Both the position numbers and the translations under genes were made by a program. From NCBI GenBank assembly GCA_023481025.1, contig JAMCWV010000247.1, positions 1 through 11,606 on the forward strand: a DNA stretch of 11,606 bases. The letters are read 5' to 3'. Below are positions 1 through 7,081 of the stretch, in pieces. The stretch's first letter is position 1, and each line of letters begins with the position of its first letter. The DNA is from Gammaproteobacteria bacterium. Its GTDB lineage: Bacteria > Pseudomonadota > Gammaproteobacteria > Enterobacterales > Alteromonadaceae. Under the pieces are notes generated by a model. That model had not been told where the DNA came from. It worked only from the letters and a program-made list of their open reading frames with translations, and did no database searches.

Positions 1-122
1 GATTGATATCATTGATGGACAGTTACCATCAGCTCAAATGTAACCTATGAACCGCCGTGGTACGGAACCGTATGCCCGGTGGTGTGAGAGGACGGAGGCC
101 GTGAGGCCTCCTCCTACTCGAT
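1..122 (+). mobile_element. 3' end of a group II intron (domains V and VI)
   Basis: The strand folds as the catalytic 3' end of a bacterial group II intron. Domain V covers about 49-86: 51-57 pairs with 77-83, 59-60 with 75-76, and 61-64 with 69-72. A two-base bulge (73-74) sits on the 3' side and the loop is GAAC. Domain VI follows: 86-92 pairs with 112-119, and 94-100 pairs perfectly with 105-111 across a GTGA loop. One adenine (116) is bulged, seven bases from the end if the intron ends at 122, which is the branch-point geometry of the family. The closing CTACTCGAT is also typical of these introns. Bases 1-48 would be domain IV and may hold the tail of the intron reverse transcriptase, but I cannot tell which frame is real. 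The body and 5' end are outside the window, so the class and whether it is full length are unknown. Confidence 0.85.
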
Positions 123-143
123 CCTTGAGATGATGAAGTCCCG

Positions 144-2087
144 TTAATCAGCCGCTTCAAGTTCCTGCAGCTCTTCGCTGAGGGTCATCCATTCGAGCTC
201 GACGCCTTCAAGTTCGTCCTTGAGGCGACCCTGTTCCTGTAGGAGTTGGGTTAAGGTATCTTTACGCTCGCTCTGATACAAGTCAGGGTCGGCCAATTGA
301 CTTTCAATGGCTGCAAGGGCGTCGCTGAGTTGTTCGACTTGTTGCTCTGCTTTCTGGACTTTTTTGCGCAGTGGCTGTAATTGCTGGCGCTTTTGAGCAG
401 CGGCTTGACGTTCAGCCTTGCGGTTTGCCGACGACTGCTGGTTGTCTGCTGTGGTTTTCTCACTTTGCGCTTGCAGTGTCGCTTTAGCCTCTGCCGCTTG
501 TTCGTCAAGCCAACGTGCGTAATCATCGAGATCCCCTTCAAATGGGGCAACTTCGTGGGCAGCAACGAGGTAATAATCATCGACTGTGGCGCGCAGGAAG
601 TGGCGGTCGTGCGAGACAATGACCATCGCCCCAGAGAACTCTTGTAAGGCTTGTATCAGCGCTTCACGCATGTCGAGATCAAGGTGGTTAGTTGGTTCGT
701 CAAGCAAGAGTAAATTGGGCTTTTGATAAATAAGTAGGGCCAAGACAAGACGCGCCTTTTCGCCGCCTGAAAAGGGGCCGACTGGTGCATACGCACGGTC
801 ACCGGTAAAGCCAAAACGCCCGAGGAAATCACGCAATTTCTGCTCTGGTGCTTTCGGGTCAATGCGATATAAATGGGTAATGGCGTGGTCATTTAAGCTT
901 AAAGTTTCTAGCTGATGCTGCGCAAAGTAACCAATCACCAAGCCGGGACTAGCCTCACGGACACCGCCCATAGGGACGAGCTCACCAGCGAGCACTTTCA
1001 TCAAGGTCGACTTGCCGGCGCCATTACGACCAAGTAAACCAATGCGGCTACCTGGAACTAAATTAAACTGGATGCGCTCAAGAATCGTCGTACTACCGTA
1101 GCCTGCTTGAACTTGGTCAAGTTGCATTAATGGGTTCGGCAACTTTGAAGGCTCTGGGAAGCTTAAATCAAAGGGTTCTTGGTCACCCAAGGGTGCAGTG
1201 GCGGTGAGTTTTTCCAGTGCTTTTAAGCGGCTTTGTGCTTGTTTCGCTTTACTGGCTTTGGCGCGGAAGCGGTCGACAAAGCTTTGCAAATGCGCTCGCT
1301 GGGCTTGCTCTTTATCGAATTGTTGCTGTTGTTGCGCGCGCCGTTCGCTACGCTGGCGTTGGAAGCTGGTGTAATCACCTTGGTAACTATTAGTCGACTT
1401 GCGTTCAATGTGAATAATATGGGTGACGACGCCATCGAGAAAGTCACGATCATGAGAAATAACCATGACGGTACCGGGAAAACGTTTTAACCAATGCTCA
1501 AGCCACACGATAGTATCAAGGTCGAGGTGGTTGGTCGGTTCGTCGAGCAGCAGTAAATCAGCTCTGGCAATCAGTGCTTGCGCCAAGTTTAAACGCATTC
1601 GCCAACCGCCAGAAAAACTGCGCACTGGGGCATTCAATTGTGCCTGAGTAAAACCGAGGCCCGTGAGCATTTGTGCAGTGCGTGCTTCAATATCATAGCC
1701 GCCAATAGCTTCGAGTTGACCATGCAGCGCGGCGACCTGTTCGCCTAAACCGGGTGTATCAGGTTGTTCCTGTAACTGTTGCTGCAGGCCTTCGAGCTTG
1801 GCGTTGATTTTACTGTACTCTTGATCGCCCAGCATGACATAGGCATTTGCTGCCATGTCGAGTGCTGGGGTTTCCTGCGCGACACTGGCAATCCGCCAGT
1901 TCTGCGGCACTTGCAATTGCCCGGCGTCTTCTTTGAGTTCACCGCGAATCAGGGCAAAGAGGGAAGACTTACCAGCGCCATTCGCGCCGACTAAACCGAC
2001 ACGTTGGCCTGGAAAAATGGTAAACTGAGCGTCGGCGAGCAGCTGGTGGCCGCCTCGCAATAAACTTAAGCCGTCGGCTTGGATCAT
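144..2087 (-). CDS. yheS: ABC-F ribosome-associated ATPase YheS
   Basis: This is a soluble twin-ATPase ABC-F protein. It has no membrane segments, and the family acts at the ribosomal E site on stalled or slow translation. Numbered from the ATG, domain 1 has Walker A GANGAGKS (about 34-41), signature FSGGWRMRL (158-166) and Walker B LLLLDEPTNHLD (178-189). A basic and Gln-rich linker (about 243-295, containing FRAKASKAKQAQSR) is the P-site tRNA interaction element. Domain 2 has GRNGAGKST (353-361), FSGGEKARL and a second LLLLDEPTNHLD. The C-terminus, from about 540, is a Gln/Glu/Lys-rich coiled coil. Length (647 aa) and alignable blocks fit E. coli YheS (637 aa) better than EttA or Uup, as I recall those sequences. 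I chose the ATG at 2087 (MIQADGLSLL). A TTG two codons upstream (2093) is possible, and neither has a strong ribosome binding site. The gene is divergent from yheV. Its downstream flank has been invaded by the group II intron. Confidence 0.93.
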   Translation of the reverse strand: MIQADGLSLLRGGHQLLADAQFTIFPGQRVGLVGANGAGKSSLFALIRGELKEDAGQLQVPQNWRIASVAQETPALDMAANAYVMLGDQEYSKINAKLEGLQQQLQEQPDTPGLGEQVAALHGQLEAIGGYDIEARTAQMLTGLGFTQAQLNAPVRSFSGGWRMRLNLAQALIARADLLLLDEPTNHLDLDTIVWLEHWLKRFPGTVMVISHDRDFLDGVVTHIIHIERKSTNSYQGDYTSFQRQRSERRAQQQQQFDKEQAQRAHLQSFVDRFRAKASKAKQAQSRLKALEKLTATAPLGDQEPFDLSFPEPSKLPNPLMQLDQVQAGYGSTTILERIQFNLVPGSRIGLLGRNGAGKSTLMKVLAGELVPMGGVREASPGLVIGYFAQHQLETLSLNDHAITHLYRIDPKAPEQKLRDFLGRFGFTGDRAYAPVGPFSGGEKARLVLALLIYQKPNLLLLDEPTNHLDLDMREALIQALQEFSGAMVIVSHDRHFLRATVDDYYLVAAHEVAPFEGDLDDYARWLDEQAAEAKATLQAQSEKTTADNQQSSANRKAERQAAAQKRQQLQPLRKKVQKAEQQVEQLSDALAAIESQLADPDLYQSERKDTLTQLLQEQGRLKDELEGVELEWMTLSEELQELEAAD

Positions 2088-2204
2088 AAACAATTGGTCC
2101 AGAGAATTGATAATCGTCGTAATGACGCGTAGTTTACCTGAGTTCGCTTGCGCTCGCAGCCATACTCAGCGAAAAGCGTCGGTTACTTCACACGAGGAAT
2201 ATGT
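2088..2204. promoter_or_regulatory. Divergent yheS/yheV intergenic region with nested inverted repeats
   Basis: This is the 117-bp gap between the two divergent starts, so it should hold both promoters, though I see no convincing -35/-10 pair. It contains nested inverted repeats: GACGC (2124-2128) with GCGTC (2176-2180), enclosing CTGAGT (2138-2143) with ACTCAG (2164-2169). The inner 20 bases are GC-rich. The yheV ribosome binding site GAGGA (2194-2198) lies six bases before its ATG. Whether the repeats act as an operator or fold in a leader RNA is open. Confidence 0.45.
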
Positions 2205-2414
2205 ATGTCACGCAGTCGTAAGCGTTTTATCGCAGGTGCAACTTGTCCGCAATGCAAGGCTCAAGACACCTTAATGGTGTACTTAGAAAACGACCAAGAG
2301 CAGGTGACCTGTGTCGAGTGTGATTATCAAATGAGCGAAGCTGAGCGTGAACAAGAGAAAAAAGGCGCTGCGGTTGCCGTCGACCAAGTGATTGGTATCT
2401 TTAAACCGCAGTGA
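2205..2414 (+). CDS. yheV: YheV-family small zinc-ribbon protein (DUF2387)
   Basis: A 69-residue protein with two CxxC pairs, C14-P-Q-C17 and C36-V-E-C39, spaced as in a zinc ribbon. A basic N-terminus (MSRSRKRF) and an acidic, charged stretch (about 43-53) lead to a conserved-looking end, VIGIFKPQ. This matches the YheV family, whose molecular function is unknown. The ATG at 2205 was chosen because GAGGA (2194-2198) is six bases upstream and the family begins close to the basic block; longer in-frame extension to 2148 has no such signal. In E. coli yheV sits after kefGB, next to and divergent from yheS. Here the divergent arrangement is kept but the kef genes are absent between them. It converges on queG with a 23-bp gap and no clear terminator. 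Confidence 0.9.
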   Translation: MSRSRKRFIAGATCPQCKAQDTLMVYLENDQEQVTCVECDYQMSEAEREQEKKGAAVAVDQVIGIFKPQ

Positions 2415-2437
2415 GGTTTTTCGCAATTTGCGGCAAG

Positions 2438-3574
2438 TTAAGCGTCGCGCGGCAAGCCTTTTTCGATGACTCGAATCAAGCGCTGGGTCAGCCGCTGTGC
2501 CTTTTGCGTGGTTTCGGGGTTGTCAGCAAGGCGAGTCTCGAGTTGATCTAACGCCCAATCAATATGTACTTGTACTAACGGTGTTGCTTGCGGTCGCTGT
2601 TGCGCTAACGCACTAATGAGTGCGGCCGATGCGGGCGCGTTCCCCATGGCTACAGCTAAATTCCGTTGCCACTTTTCGAAGCCGATCCGGCGAATAGGTG
2701 ACCCTTCTGTTTGCTGCAAAAACTCCTCTTCGGTCCAACTCCAGAGATCTAGCAAATCGGGTTCATGCAGCGCATGGCGAGGCAGAAAGTCGGTTTCTGG
2801 CGTTGGAGTGGCGTAACGATTCCACGGACAAATGAGCTGACAGTCATCGCAACCGTAAATACGGTTGCCCATGGCTTGGCGAAACTCTTCTGGGATTTCG
2901 CCAGCATGCTCAATGGTTAAGTAACTAATACAGCGGCGCGCGTCGAGTACATAAGGTGCAACAATCGCTTGAGTTGGACAAATCGTTATACACGCTGTGC
3001 AACTACCACATTGCTCCGCTTGTGGTTGGTCGACCGGGAGTGGCAAGTTAATTAATAATTCGCCGAGGAAAAACCACGAACCGTCTTGGCTGTCGAGAAC
3101 CAGCGAGTGCTTGCCGGTCCAGCCTAAGCCGGCTTTAACGGCTAACGGTTTTTCAAGAATTGGCGCTGAATCGACGAACGGTCGAAAGTCGGCATTGCTT
3201 ACTTCGGCTTTAATGCGATCACCGAGCGCCTTCAAACGTTTGCGCATCATTTTGTGGTAATCCCGCCCGAGTGCGTAGCGACTCACATAACCAAGTTGGG
3301 GCTGGCGCAACACTTGCGCGAACTTTGCCCCTTTCGGTAAATAGTCCATGCGCACACAGATGGCGCGCACACTGCCAGGTTGGAGCTCGGCCGGACGCGC
3401 ACGCAGCATGCCGTGGCGTTCCATAAAGTGCATGTCGCCATGGTATTGGTTATCAAGCCATTGCTGCAAAGTTGCCTCGTGTTCGCTAAGGTCTAAATCG
3501 GTAATACCGACTTGCTGAAAACCTAGTTCGCGACCCCATTGCTTAATTTTTTCGGCAAGAGCGTGGTAGTCCAG
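2438..3574 (-). CDS. queG: Epoxyqueuosine reductase QueG, probable CTG start
   Basis: QueG is a cobalamin-dependent iron-sulfur enzyme that reduces epoxyqueuosine to queuosine at position 34 of tRNAs with GUN anticodons, the last step of queuosine synthesis. Numbered from the proposed start, FVDSAPILE carries the conserved acid D135. Cysteines at 189/192/195/199 and 242/245/249, with C215 between, provide the two 4Fe-4S clusters. The end (RLIRVIEKGLPRDA) is typical of the family. The first ATG, GTG or TTG in frame is TTG at 3469, giving 343 aa and losing about 35 family-conserved residues. The frame stays open upstream and encodes LAEKIKQWGRELGFQQVGIT, matching the E. coli N-terminus. A CTG at 3572-3574, eight bases after AAGGA (3583-3587), gives 378 aa, against 379 in E. 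coli as I recall it. ATA or ATT further upstream is less well placed. Function is certain; the exact start is inferred. Confidence 0.93.
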   Translation of the reverse strand: MDYHALAEKIKQWGRELGFQQVGITDLDLSEHEATLQQWLDNQYHGDMHFMERHGMLRARPAELQPGSVRAICVRMDYLPKGAKFAQVLRQPQLGYVSRYALGRDYHKMMRKRLKALGDRIKAEVSNADFRPFVDSAPILEKPLAVKAGLGWTGKHSLVLDSQDGSWFFLGELLINLPLPVDQPQAEQCGSCTACITICPTQAIVAPYVLDARRCISYLTIEHAGEIPEEFRQAMGNRIYGCDDCQLICPWNRYATPTPETDFLPRHALHEPDLLDLWSWTEEEFLQQTEGSPIRRIGFEKWQRNLAVAMGNAPASAALISALAQQRPQATPLVQVHIDWALDQLETRLADNPETTQKAQRLTQRLIRVIEKGLPRDA

Positions 3575-3587
3575 TAGTTTATTCCTT
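3572..3587 (-). promoter_or_regulatory. queG ribosome binding site and CTG start
   Basis: On the minus strand AAGGA (3587-3583) is followed by an eight-base spacer and CTG (3574-3572), then codons for DYHALAEKIKQW. No ATG, GTG or TTG lies in this frame between the upstream in-frame stop and 3469. The strong Shine-Dalgarno spacing plus homology of the extended N-terminus decide the start. Confidence 0.6.
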
Positions 3588-3631
3588 ATACAATGCGATA
3601 GACTGAGCAGAATAGCTCAGAGGATTCGCCG
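3575..3631. promoter_or_regulatory. Divergent queG/nnrDE control region
   Basis: This 57-bp gap must serve both directions. On the plus strand TATACAAT (3587-3594) resembles a -10 box for nnrDE, but the expected -35 position has no good match. A perfect six-base inverted repeat, CTGAGC (3603-3608) and GCTCAG (3615-3620) around a six-base loop, follows it. Its right arm runs into the nnrDE ribosome binding site AGAGGA (3619-3624). In an nnrDE leader RNA this hairpin could partly mask the site. Confidence 0.4.
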
Positions 3632-5200
3632 ATGACGACTTGGTTACATGCAAGCATACCACAGCAGGTTTATCGCCCGGAACAGGTGCGTGAGTTTGAA
3701 GCAGAAGCGGCAGCGCGAGCCGGCGCTGACTTGTGGGAGTTAATGCAGCGCGCGGGGGCAGCCGCTTGGGAAGCGCTGCAAGCCGAGATTAGCCCACAAG
3801 CAGCGATTACAGTACTGTGTGGTCGCGGCAATAACGGCGGCGACGGTTATGTACTGGCCAGTTTAGCCAAACAAGCAGGTTACTCGGTGCGCGTGTGCGC
3901 AAGTGGCTTCCCTCATAGCAATGACGCACGGCGTGCGCTGCAACTCTGGCTCGATGTCGACGGCGAAGTCGAAGGGCTGCAAGACTGGCAAGAGGGTGAG
4001 AGTGACTGGCTCGTTGACGCGTTGCTTGGCACTGGCGTGCACAATGCGGTGCATGGCGAACTGCTCGACTGCATTGTGTCGGTGAATGAAAGTGCATTAC
4101 CGGTGTTATCGATTGATATACCAAGCGGTTTGCATGCCGATACCGGTGAAGTCCTTGGCGCCGCTGTTCATGCCAGCGTAACCGTGACCTTAGTGGCGCT
4201 CAAGCGCGGCCTGCTCACCGCTCAAGCAGCCGATTATGTCGGCCATTTACGTTTCAGTGATTTAGGGATTCAGCGGGAATTCCGTTTGTTAACCGAACCT
4301 GCGGCGTGGTCATTACAGCCAGAACAGTTGCAGCATGACTTAAAGCCGCGACCACAGGTGAGTCACAAAGGCGACTTTGGTCACGTATTGGTCATCGGGG
4401 GAAGTCGAGGCTACGCTGGCGCCGCACAAATGGCCGCCTTATCGGCGCTGCGCGTTGGGGCTGGCAAGGTTTCGGTAATTTGTGAGCCGGGTCAAGAGTG
4501 TTTAATTGGTCAGCAGCCCGAGTTGATGGTGATTGGTGCGCATGCGGGCGATACCGTAAGTGAGCGCTTACTTGAGCAAGCAACTGTGATTGCGATTGGC
4601 CCCGGACTCGGGCAAGGTGACTGGGCGCGGGACTGGTGGCAACGGTTTTGTCAGCGGAGTGTCGAGCGTGACTTGGCCGCGGTTGTCGATGCAGATGCTC
4701 TGAACCTCATGGCTATTTACAGTGGTGACACGAGCATGCAACCGGCGGAAGGCATAATTTACACACCACATCCGGGCGAGGCGGCGCGCTTGTTGGCGGC
4801 ATCAACTGCTGATATTCAACACAATCGATGGCTCGCGGTGGAAACTCTTGCTGAACAATTGCAGGGGACCGTGGTCTTAAAAGGCGCTGGAAGTTTGATC
4901 GCCGGGCCCGACAGCGACGTGATTGCGGTGTGTACCCACGGCAATGCAGCGATGGCCACAGCGGGTATGGGTGATGTGTTGACGGGGGTGATTGCCGGCT
5001 TAGTGGCACAACGACAGCAAACAAACTTGCCGCGTTCACTGACGCATTTAGCTGGTTTAGGTGTATTATTGCATGCGAGCGCCGGCGACGCGGCAGCGCG
5101 ACAAAGCTTAAGGGTGGACCGCCAGCCTCTAGTGCGTGGATTATTAGCGACTGACTTGATCGCCTTTTTACCGGCACTGGCCAGTGGCTATCTTGAGTAA
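3632..5200 (+). CDS. nnr: Bifunctional NAD(P)HX epimerase / ADP-dependent dehydratase
   Basis: This enzyme repairs hydrated NADH and NADPH (NADHX, NADPHX). The N-terminal NnrE half (about 1-225) interconverts the R and S epimers. The C-terminal NnrD half (about 235-522) dehydrates the S form using ADP. The epimerase half shows GRGNNGGDGY (64-73), VDALLGTG (128-135) and IDIPSG (161-166). The ribokinase-like half shows HKGDFG (245-250), GPGLG (323-327), DADALN (353-358), TPHPGEAARL (378-387) and the GMGD motif (445-448). Length 522 aa is normal for the fused YjeF family. The ATG at 3632 has AGAGGA seven bases upstream. It heads the plus-strand cluster, with 56 bp before tsaE. The name nnrDE or yjeF is also used. 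Confidence 0.96.
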   Translation: MTTWLHASIPQQVYRPEQVREFEAEAAARAGADLWELMQRAGAAAWEALQAEISPQAAITVLCGRGNNGGDGYVLASLAKQAGYSVRVCASGFPHSNDARRALQLWLDVDGEVEGLQDWQEGESDWLVDALLGTGVHNAVHGELLDCIVSVNESALPVLSIDIPSGLHADTGEVLGAAVHASVTVTLVALKRGLLTAQAADYVGHLRFSDLGIQREFRLLTEPAAWSLQPEQLQHDLKPRPQVSHKGDFGHVLVIGGSRGYAGAAQMAALSALRVGAGKVSVICEPGQECLIGQQPELMVIGAHAGDTVSERLLEQATVIAIGPGLGQGDWARDWWQRFCQRSVERDLAAVVDADALNLMAIYSGDTSMQPAEGIIYTPHPGEAARLLAASTADIQHNRWLAVETLAEQLQGTVVLKGAGSLIAGPDSDVIAVCTHGNAAMATAGMGDVLTGVIAGLVAQRQQTNLPRSLTHLAGLGVLLHASAGDAAARQSLRVDRQPLVRGLLATDLIAFLPALASGYLE

Positions 5201-5256
5201 GCCAATGCGGAAAAATATTTACACCAAATTAATCTCTGAACAGTGGATCTAACTCA

Positions 5257-5730
5257 TTGAAAACGATAGATTTAGAAAATGAAGTTGCAACGGAGGCCTT
5301 CGCTGCACGGATTGCACAATTAATTTCGCAACAAGCAAGCGCACACGGCAAATCGGCTCAAACCCTTTATTTAAAAGGTGATTTAGGTGCCGGCAAGACC
5401 ACGTTTAGTCGTGGCTTTATTCAGTCTTTAGGGCATGTTGGTGCGGTAAAGAGCCCAACCTATACCTTGGTTGAACCCTATGAGTTAGGCGCTTGGCGAA
5501 TATTTCATTTTGACTTGTATCGGTTATCCGATCCGGAAGAGCTCGAATATATGGGCATCCGGGATTATTTCGACAGTGACACATTATGTTTAGTTGAATG
5601 GCCAGAGCGTGGGTTTGGTATTTTACCGACGGCGGATCTGGTGATTACATTGAGACCTGCAGCAAGCGGGCGAACCGCTGAAATTGAAGCGTATTCAGCA
5701 TTTGGGGAAGCGTTATTAAACGAGTTGTGA
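5257..5730 (+). CDS. tsaE: tRNA t6A biosynthesis ATPase TsaE
   Basis: TsaE is the P-loop ATPase that works with TsaB and TsaD to place threonylcarbamoyl on A37 of ANN-decoding tRNAs. The 157-residue protein has Walker [10 protein letters not shown] (41-49), [10 protein letters not shown] (66-75), HFDLYRL (84-90), [13 protein letters not shown] (93-105) and VEWPERG (113-119), all family hallmarks. The start is TTG at 5257, with a weak GTGGA nine bases before it. No internal ATG could serve, because the first in-frame methionine is at residue 99, after the Walker motif. A CTG at 5236 is an alternative. The stop overlaps the amiB GTG by four bases (GTGA), suggesting translational coupling. Confidence 0.95.
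   Translation: MKTIDLENEVATEAFAARIAQLISQQASAHGKSAQTLYLKGDLGAGKTTFSRGFIQSLGHVGAVKSPTYTLVEPYELGAWRIFHFDLYRLSDPEELEYMGIRDYFDSDTLCLVEWPERGFGILPTADLVITLRPAASGRTAEIEAYSAFGEALLNEL
5704..5730 (+). promoter_or_regulatory. amiB translation start region (GTG or ATT)
   Basis: Inside the end of tsaE there is GGGGAAG (5704-5710), the only purine-rich ribosome binding candidate here. It is 16 bases before the GTG at 5727, which is too far. It is well placed (six bases after GGGGA) for an in-frame ATT at 5715. Starting at ATT would add residues (M)IKR and give the signal peptide the positive charges it otherwise lacks. Confidence 0.4.
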
Positions 5731-7079
5731 TTGCAATTTGGGCAAGTACTCTGCTGTTCCTGACAATGGCATGGGCGCAAGCAAGTAACCAAATTGAAAA
5801 TATTCGAGTATGGCCATCGGCGGATAAAACGCGGGTGGTGTTCGACCTGTCTGCGGAAGCGCAGTACAGCTGGTTTACTATTTTTGACAACCAGCCACAC
5901 CGAATTGTCATTGACCTTCGTCAAACCCAGAATCAAGTGGATATGCGCAGCTTGGAAGTGCGCTCAGACGTACTCAAGGTTGTGCGGAGCAGTTCACCTC
6001 CGCAAGCTGGCACGAGCCGAATTGTGTTAGAAATTAGTGGGCCTATTCAGCCGGAAATCTTCACGCTTGGGCCGTCAGAATTTGCTGGCTACCGGCTAGT
6101 GGTCGATATTCCCGGGAACAACAGCACGCGTGTTTTAGAGTTAGATACGGCAGCGAATGCGAATGCGCCGGCACGAGCACCGCGTACCCTTGAAGCACGA
6201 CCCCTGCGTGACGTTATTATCGCTGTTGATGCCGGCCATGGCGGCCGTGACCCAGGTTCAATTGGCCCAGCAGGCAACCATGAAAAGAATGTAACCCTTG
6301 CAGTGGCACGTAAATTAGCAGCCTTGATTAATGCCGACCCACATATGCGAGCAGTACTGACGCGGTCGGGCGATCAAACCTTATCGTTAGGTCAACGTAC
6401 GAGTATTGCCCGGCGCGAGCGTGCCGACTTCTTTATTTCCTTGCATGCCGATGCTTTTACGTCACCGCAGCCACGTGGTGCTTCGGTGTGGATCTTGTCG
6501 AATCGCCGCTCCGAAACCGAATTAGGCCGAGCGCTCGAAAACAAAGAGCGTTTGAGTGAAGAGTTGATCGACGTGGAGCATGTTTTACGCAATGAAGACG
6601 AAGACCCGTACTTAAGCAGGGCGTTTCTCGACATGTACCGTGACAACTCATTGGCGGGGGGCTTTGAAGCGGCAACTATTTTATTGCGTGAAATGGCTGG
6701 CGTGACGACTTTGCACCGGACGCGACCGGAAGCGGCAAGTTTTGCCGTTTTAAGTTCACTCAGTATGCCGTCGGTGCTCATTGAGCTTGGTTTTATTTCC
6801 AATCCGCAGAAAGAACGGCTACTCATTAACGGGCGTCATCAGGACCGGCTCGCTGAAGCTATTTACAAAGGCATCCGCGAGTACTTTGTGCGTAACCCGC
6901 TCGATGATACGAAGCTTGCCCACATGACCTTCCAAACCCATGTGGTTACACGCGGAGAGTCGTTGTCTGTCATCGCACAGCGCTATGGTGTTACGGTGGA
7001 TGCCATTCGCAGCCATAATAATTTAACGAGCAATACCATTCGCATTGGTCAACGCCTCGAAATTCCGATTGCGAGGTAG
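5727..7079 (+). CDS. amiB: N-acetylmuramoyl-L-alanine amidase AmiB with LysM
   Basis: AmiB is a periplasmic zinc amidase that cuts the peptide from MurNAc in septal peptidoglycan so daughter cells can separate. From the GTG start, residues 1-19 form a hydrophobic signal peptide ending AWAQA. An AMIN localisation domain follows (about 21-130), then an Amidase_3 domain (about 162-387) with zinc ligands and catalytic acid H171, E186, H240 and E353. The segment about 265-325 is the helical insert that in this family blocks the active site until the EnvC activator binds. A LysM peptidoglycan-binding domain closes the protein (about 404-449), as in Vibrio and Pseudomonas AmiB but not the E. coli one. 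The GTG start gives a signal peptide with no basic residue. An ATT at 5715 would add IKR and has a better ribosome binding site. mutL follows after two bases. Confidence 0.95.
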   Translation: MIAIWASTLLFLTMAWAQASNQIENIRVWPSADKTRVVFDLSAEAQYSWFTIFDNQPHRIVIDLRQTQNQVDMRSLEVRSDVLKVVRSSSPPQAGTSRIVLEISGPIQPEIFTLGPSEFAGYRLVVDIPGNNSTRVLELDTAANANAPARAPRTLEARPLRDVIIAVDAGHGGRDPGSIGPAGNHEKNVTLAVARKLAALINADPHMRAVLTRSGDQTLSLGQRTSIARRERADFFISLHADAFTSPQPRGASVWILSNRRSETELGRALENKERLSEELIDVEHVLRNEDEDPYLSRAFLDMYRDNSLAGGFEAATILLREMAGVTTLHRTRPEAASFAVLSSLSMPSVLIELGFISNPQKERLLINGRHQDRLAEAIYKGIREYFVRNPLDDTKLAHMTFQTHVVTRGESLSVIAQRYGVTVDAIRSHNNLTSNTIRIGQRLEIPIAR

Positions 7080-7081
7080 CC

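Noticed and set aside
1..44. Possible C-terminus of the intron reverse transcriptase (frame ending at the TAA, 42-44)
   Set aside because: Two frames are open over this short stretch and neither shows a recognisable maturase ending, so no CDS is called.
251..619. Open frames inside yheS on both strands (for example 251-619 minus and 381-647 plus)
   Set aside because: They overlap a strongly supported ABC-F gene, have odd composition and no recognisable domain or ribosome binding site.
2406..2437. CCGCA/TGCGG pairing between yheV and queG as a bidirectional terminator
   Set aside because: The loop is 18 bases, the stem is short and no T-run follows on either strand.
4713..5177. 154-codon open frame on the minus strand inside nnr
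   Set aside because: It is antisense to a well-supported enzyme, has a Pro/Arg/Ser-rich shadow composition and no family motif.
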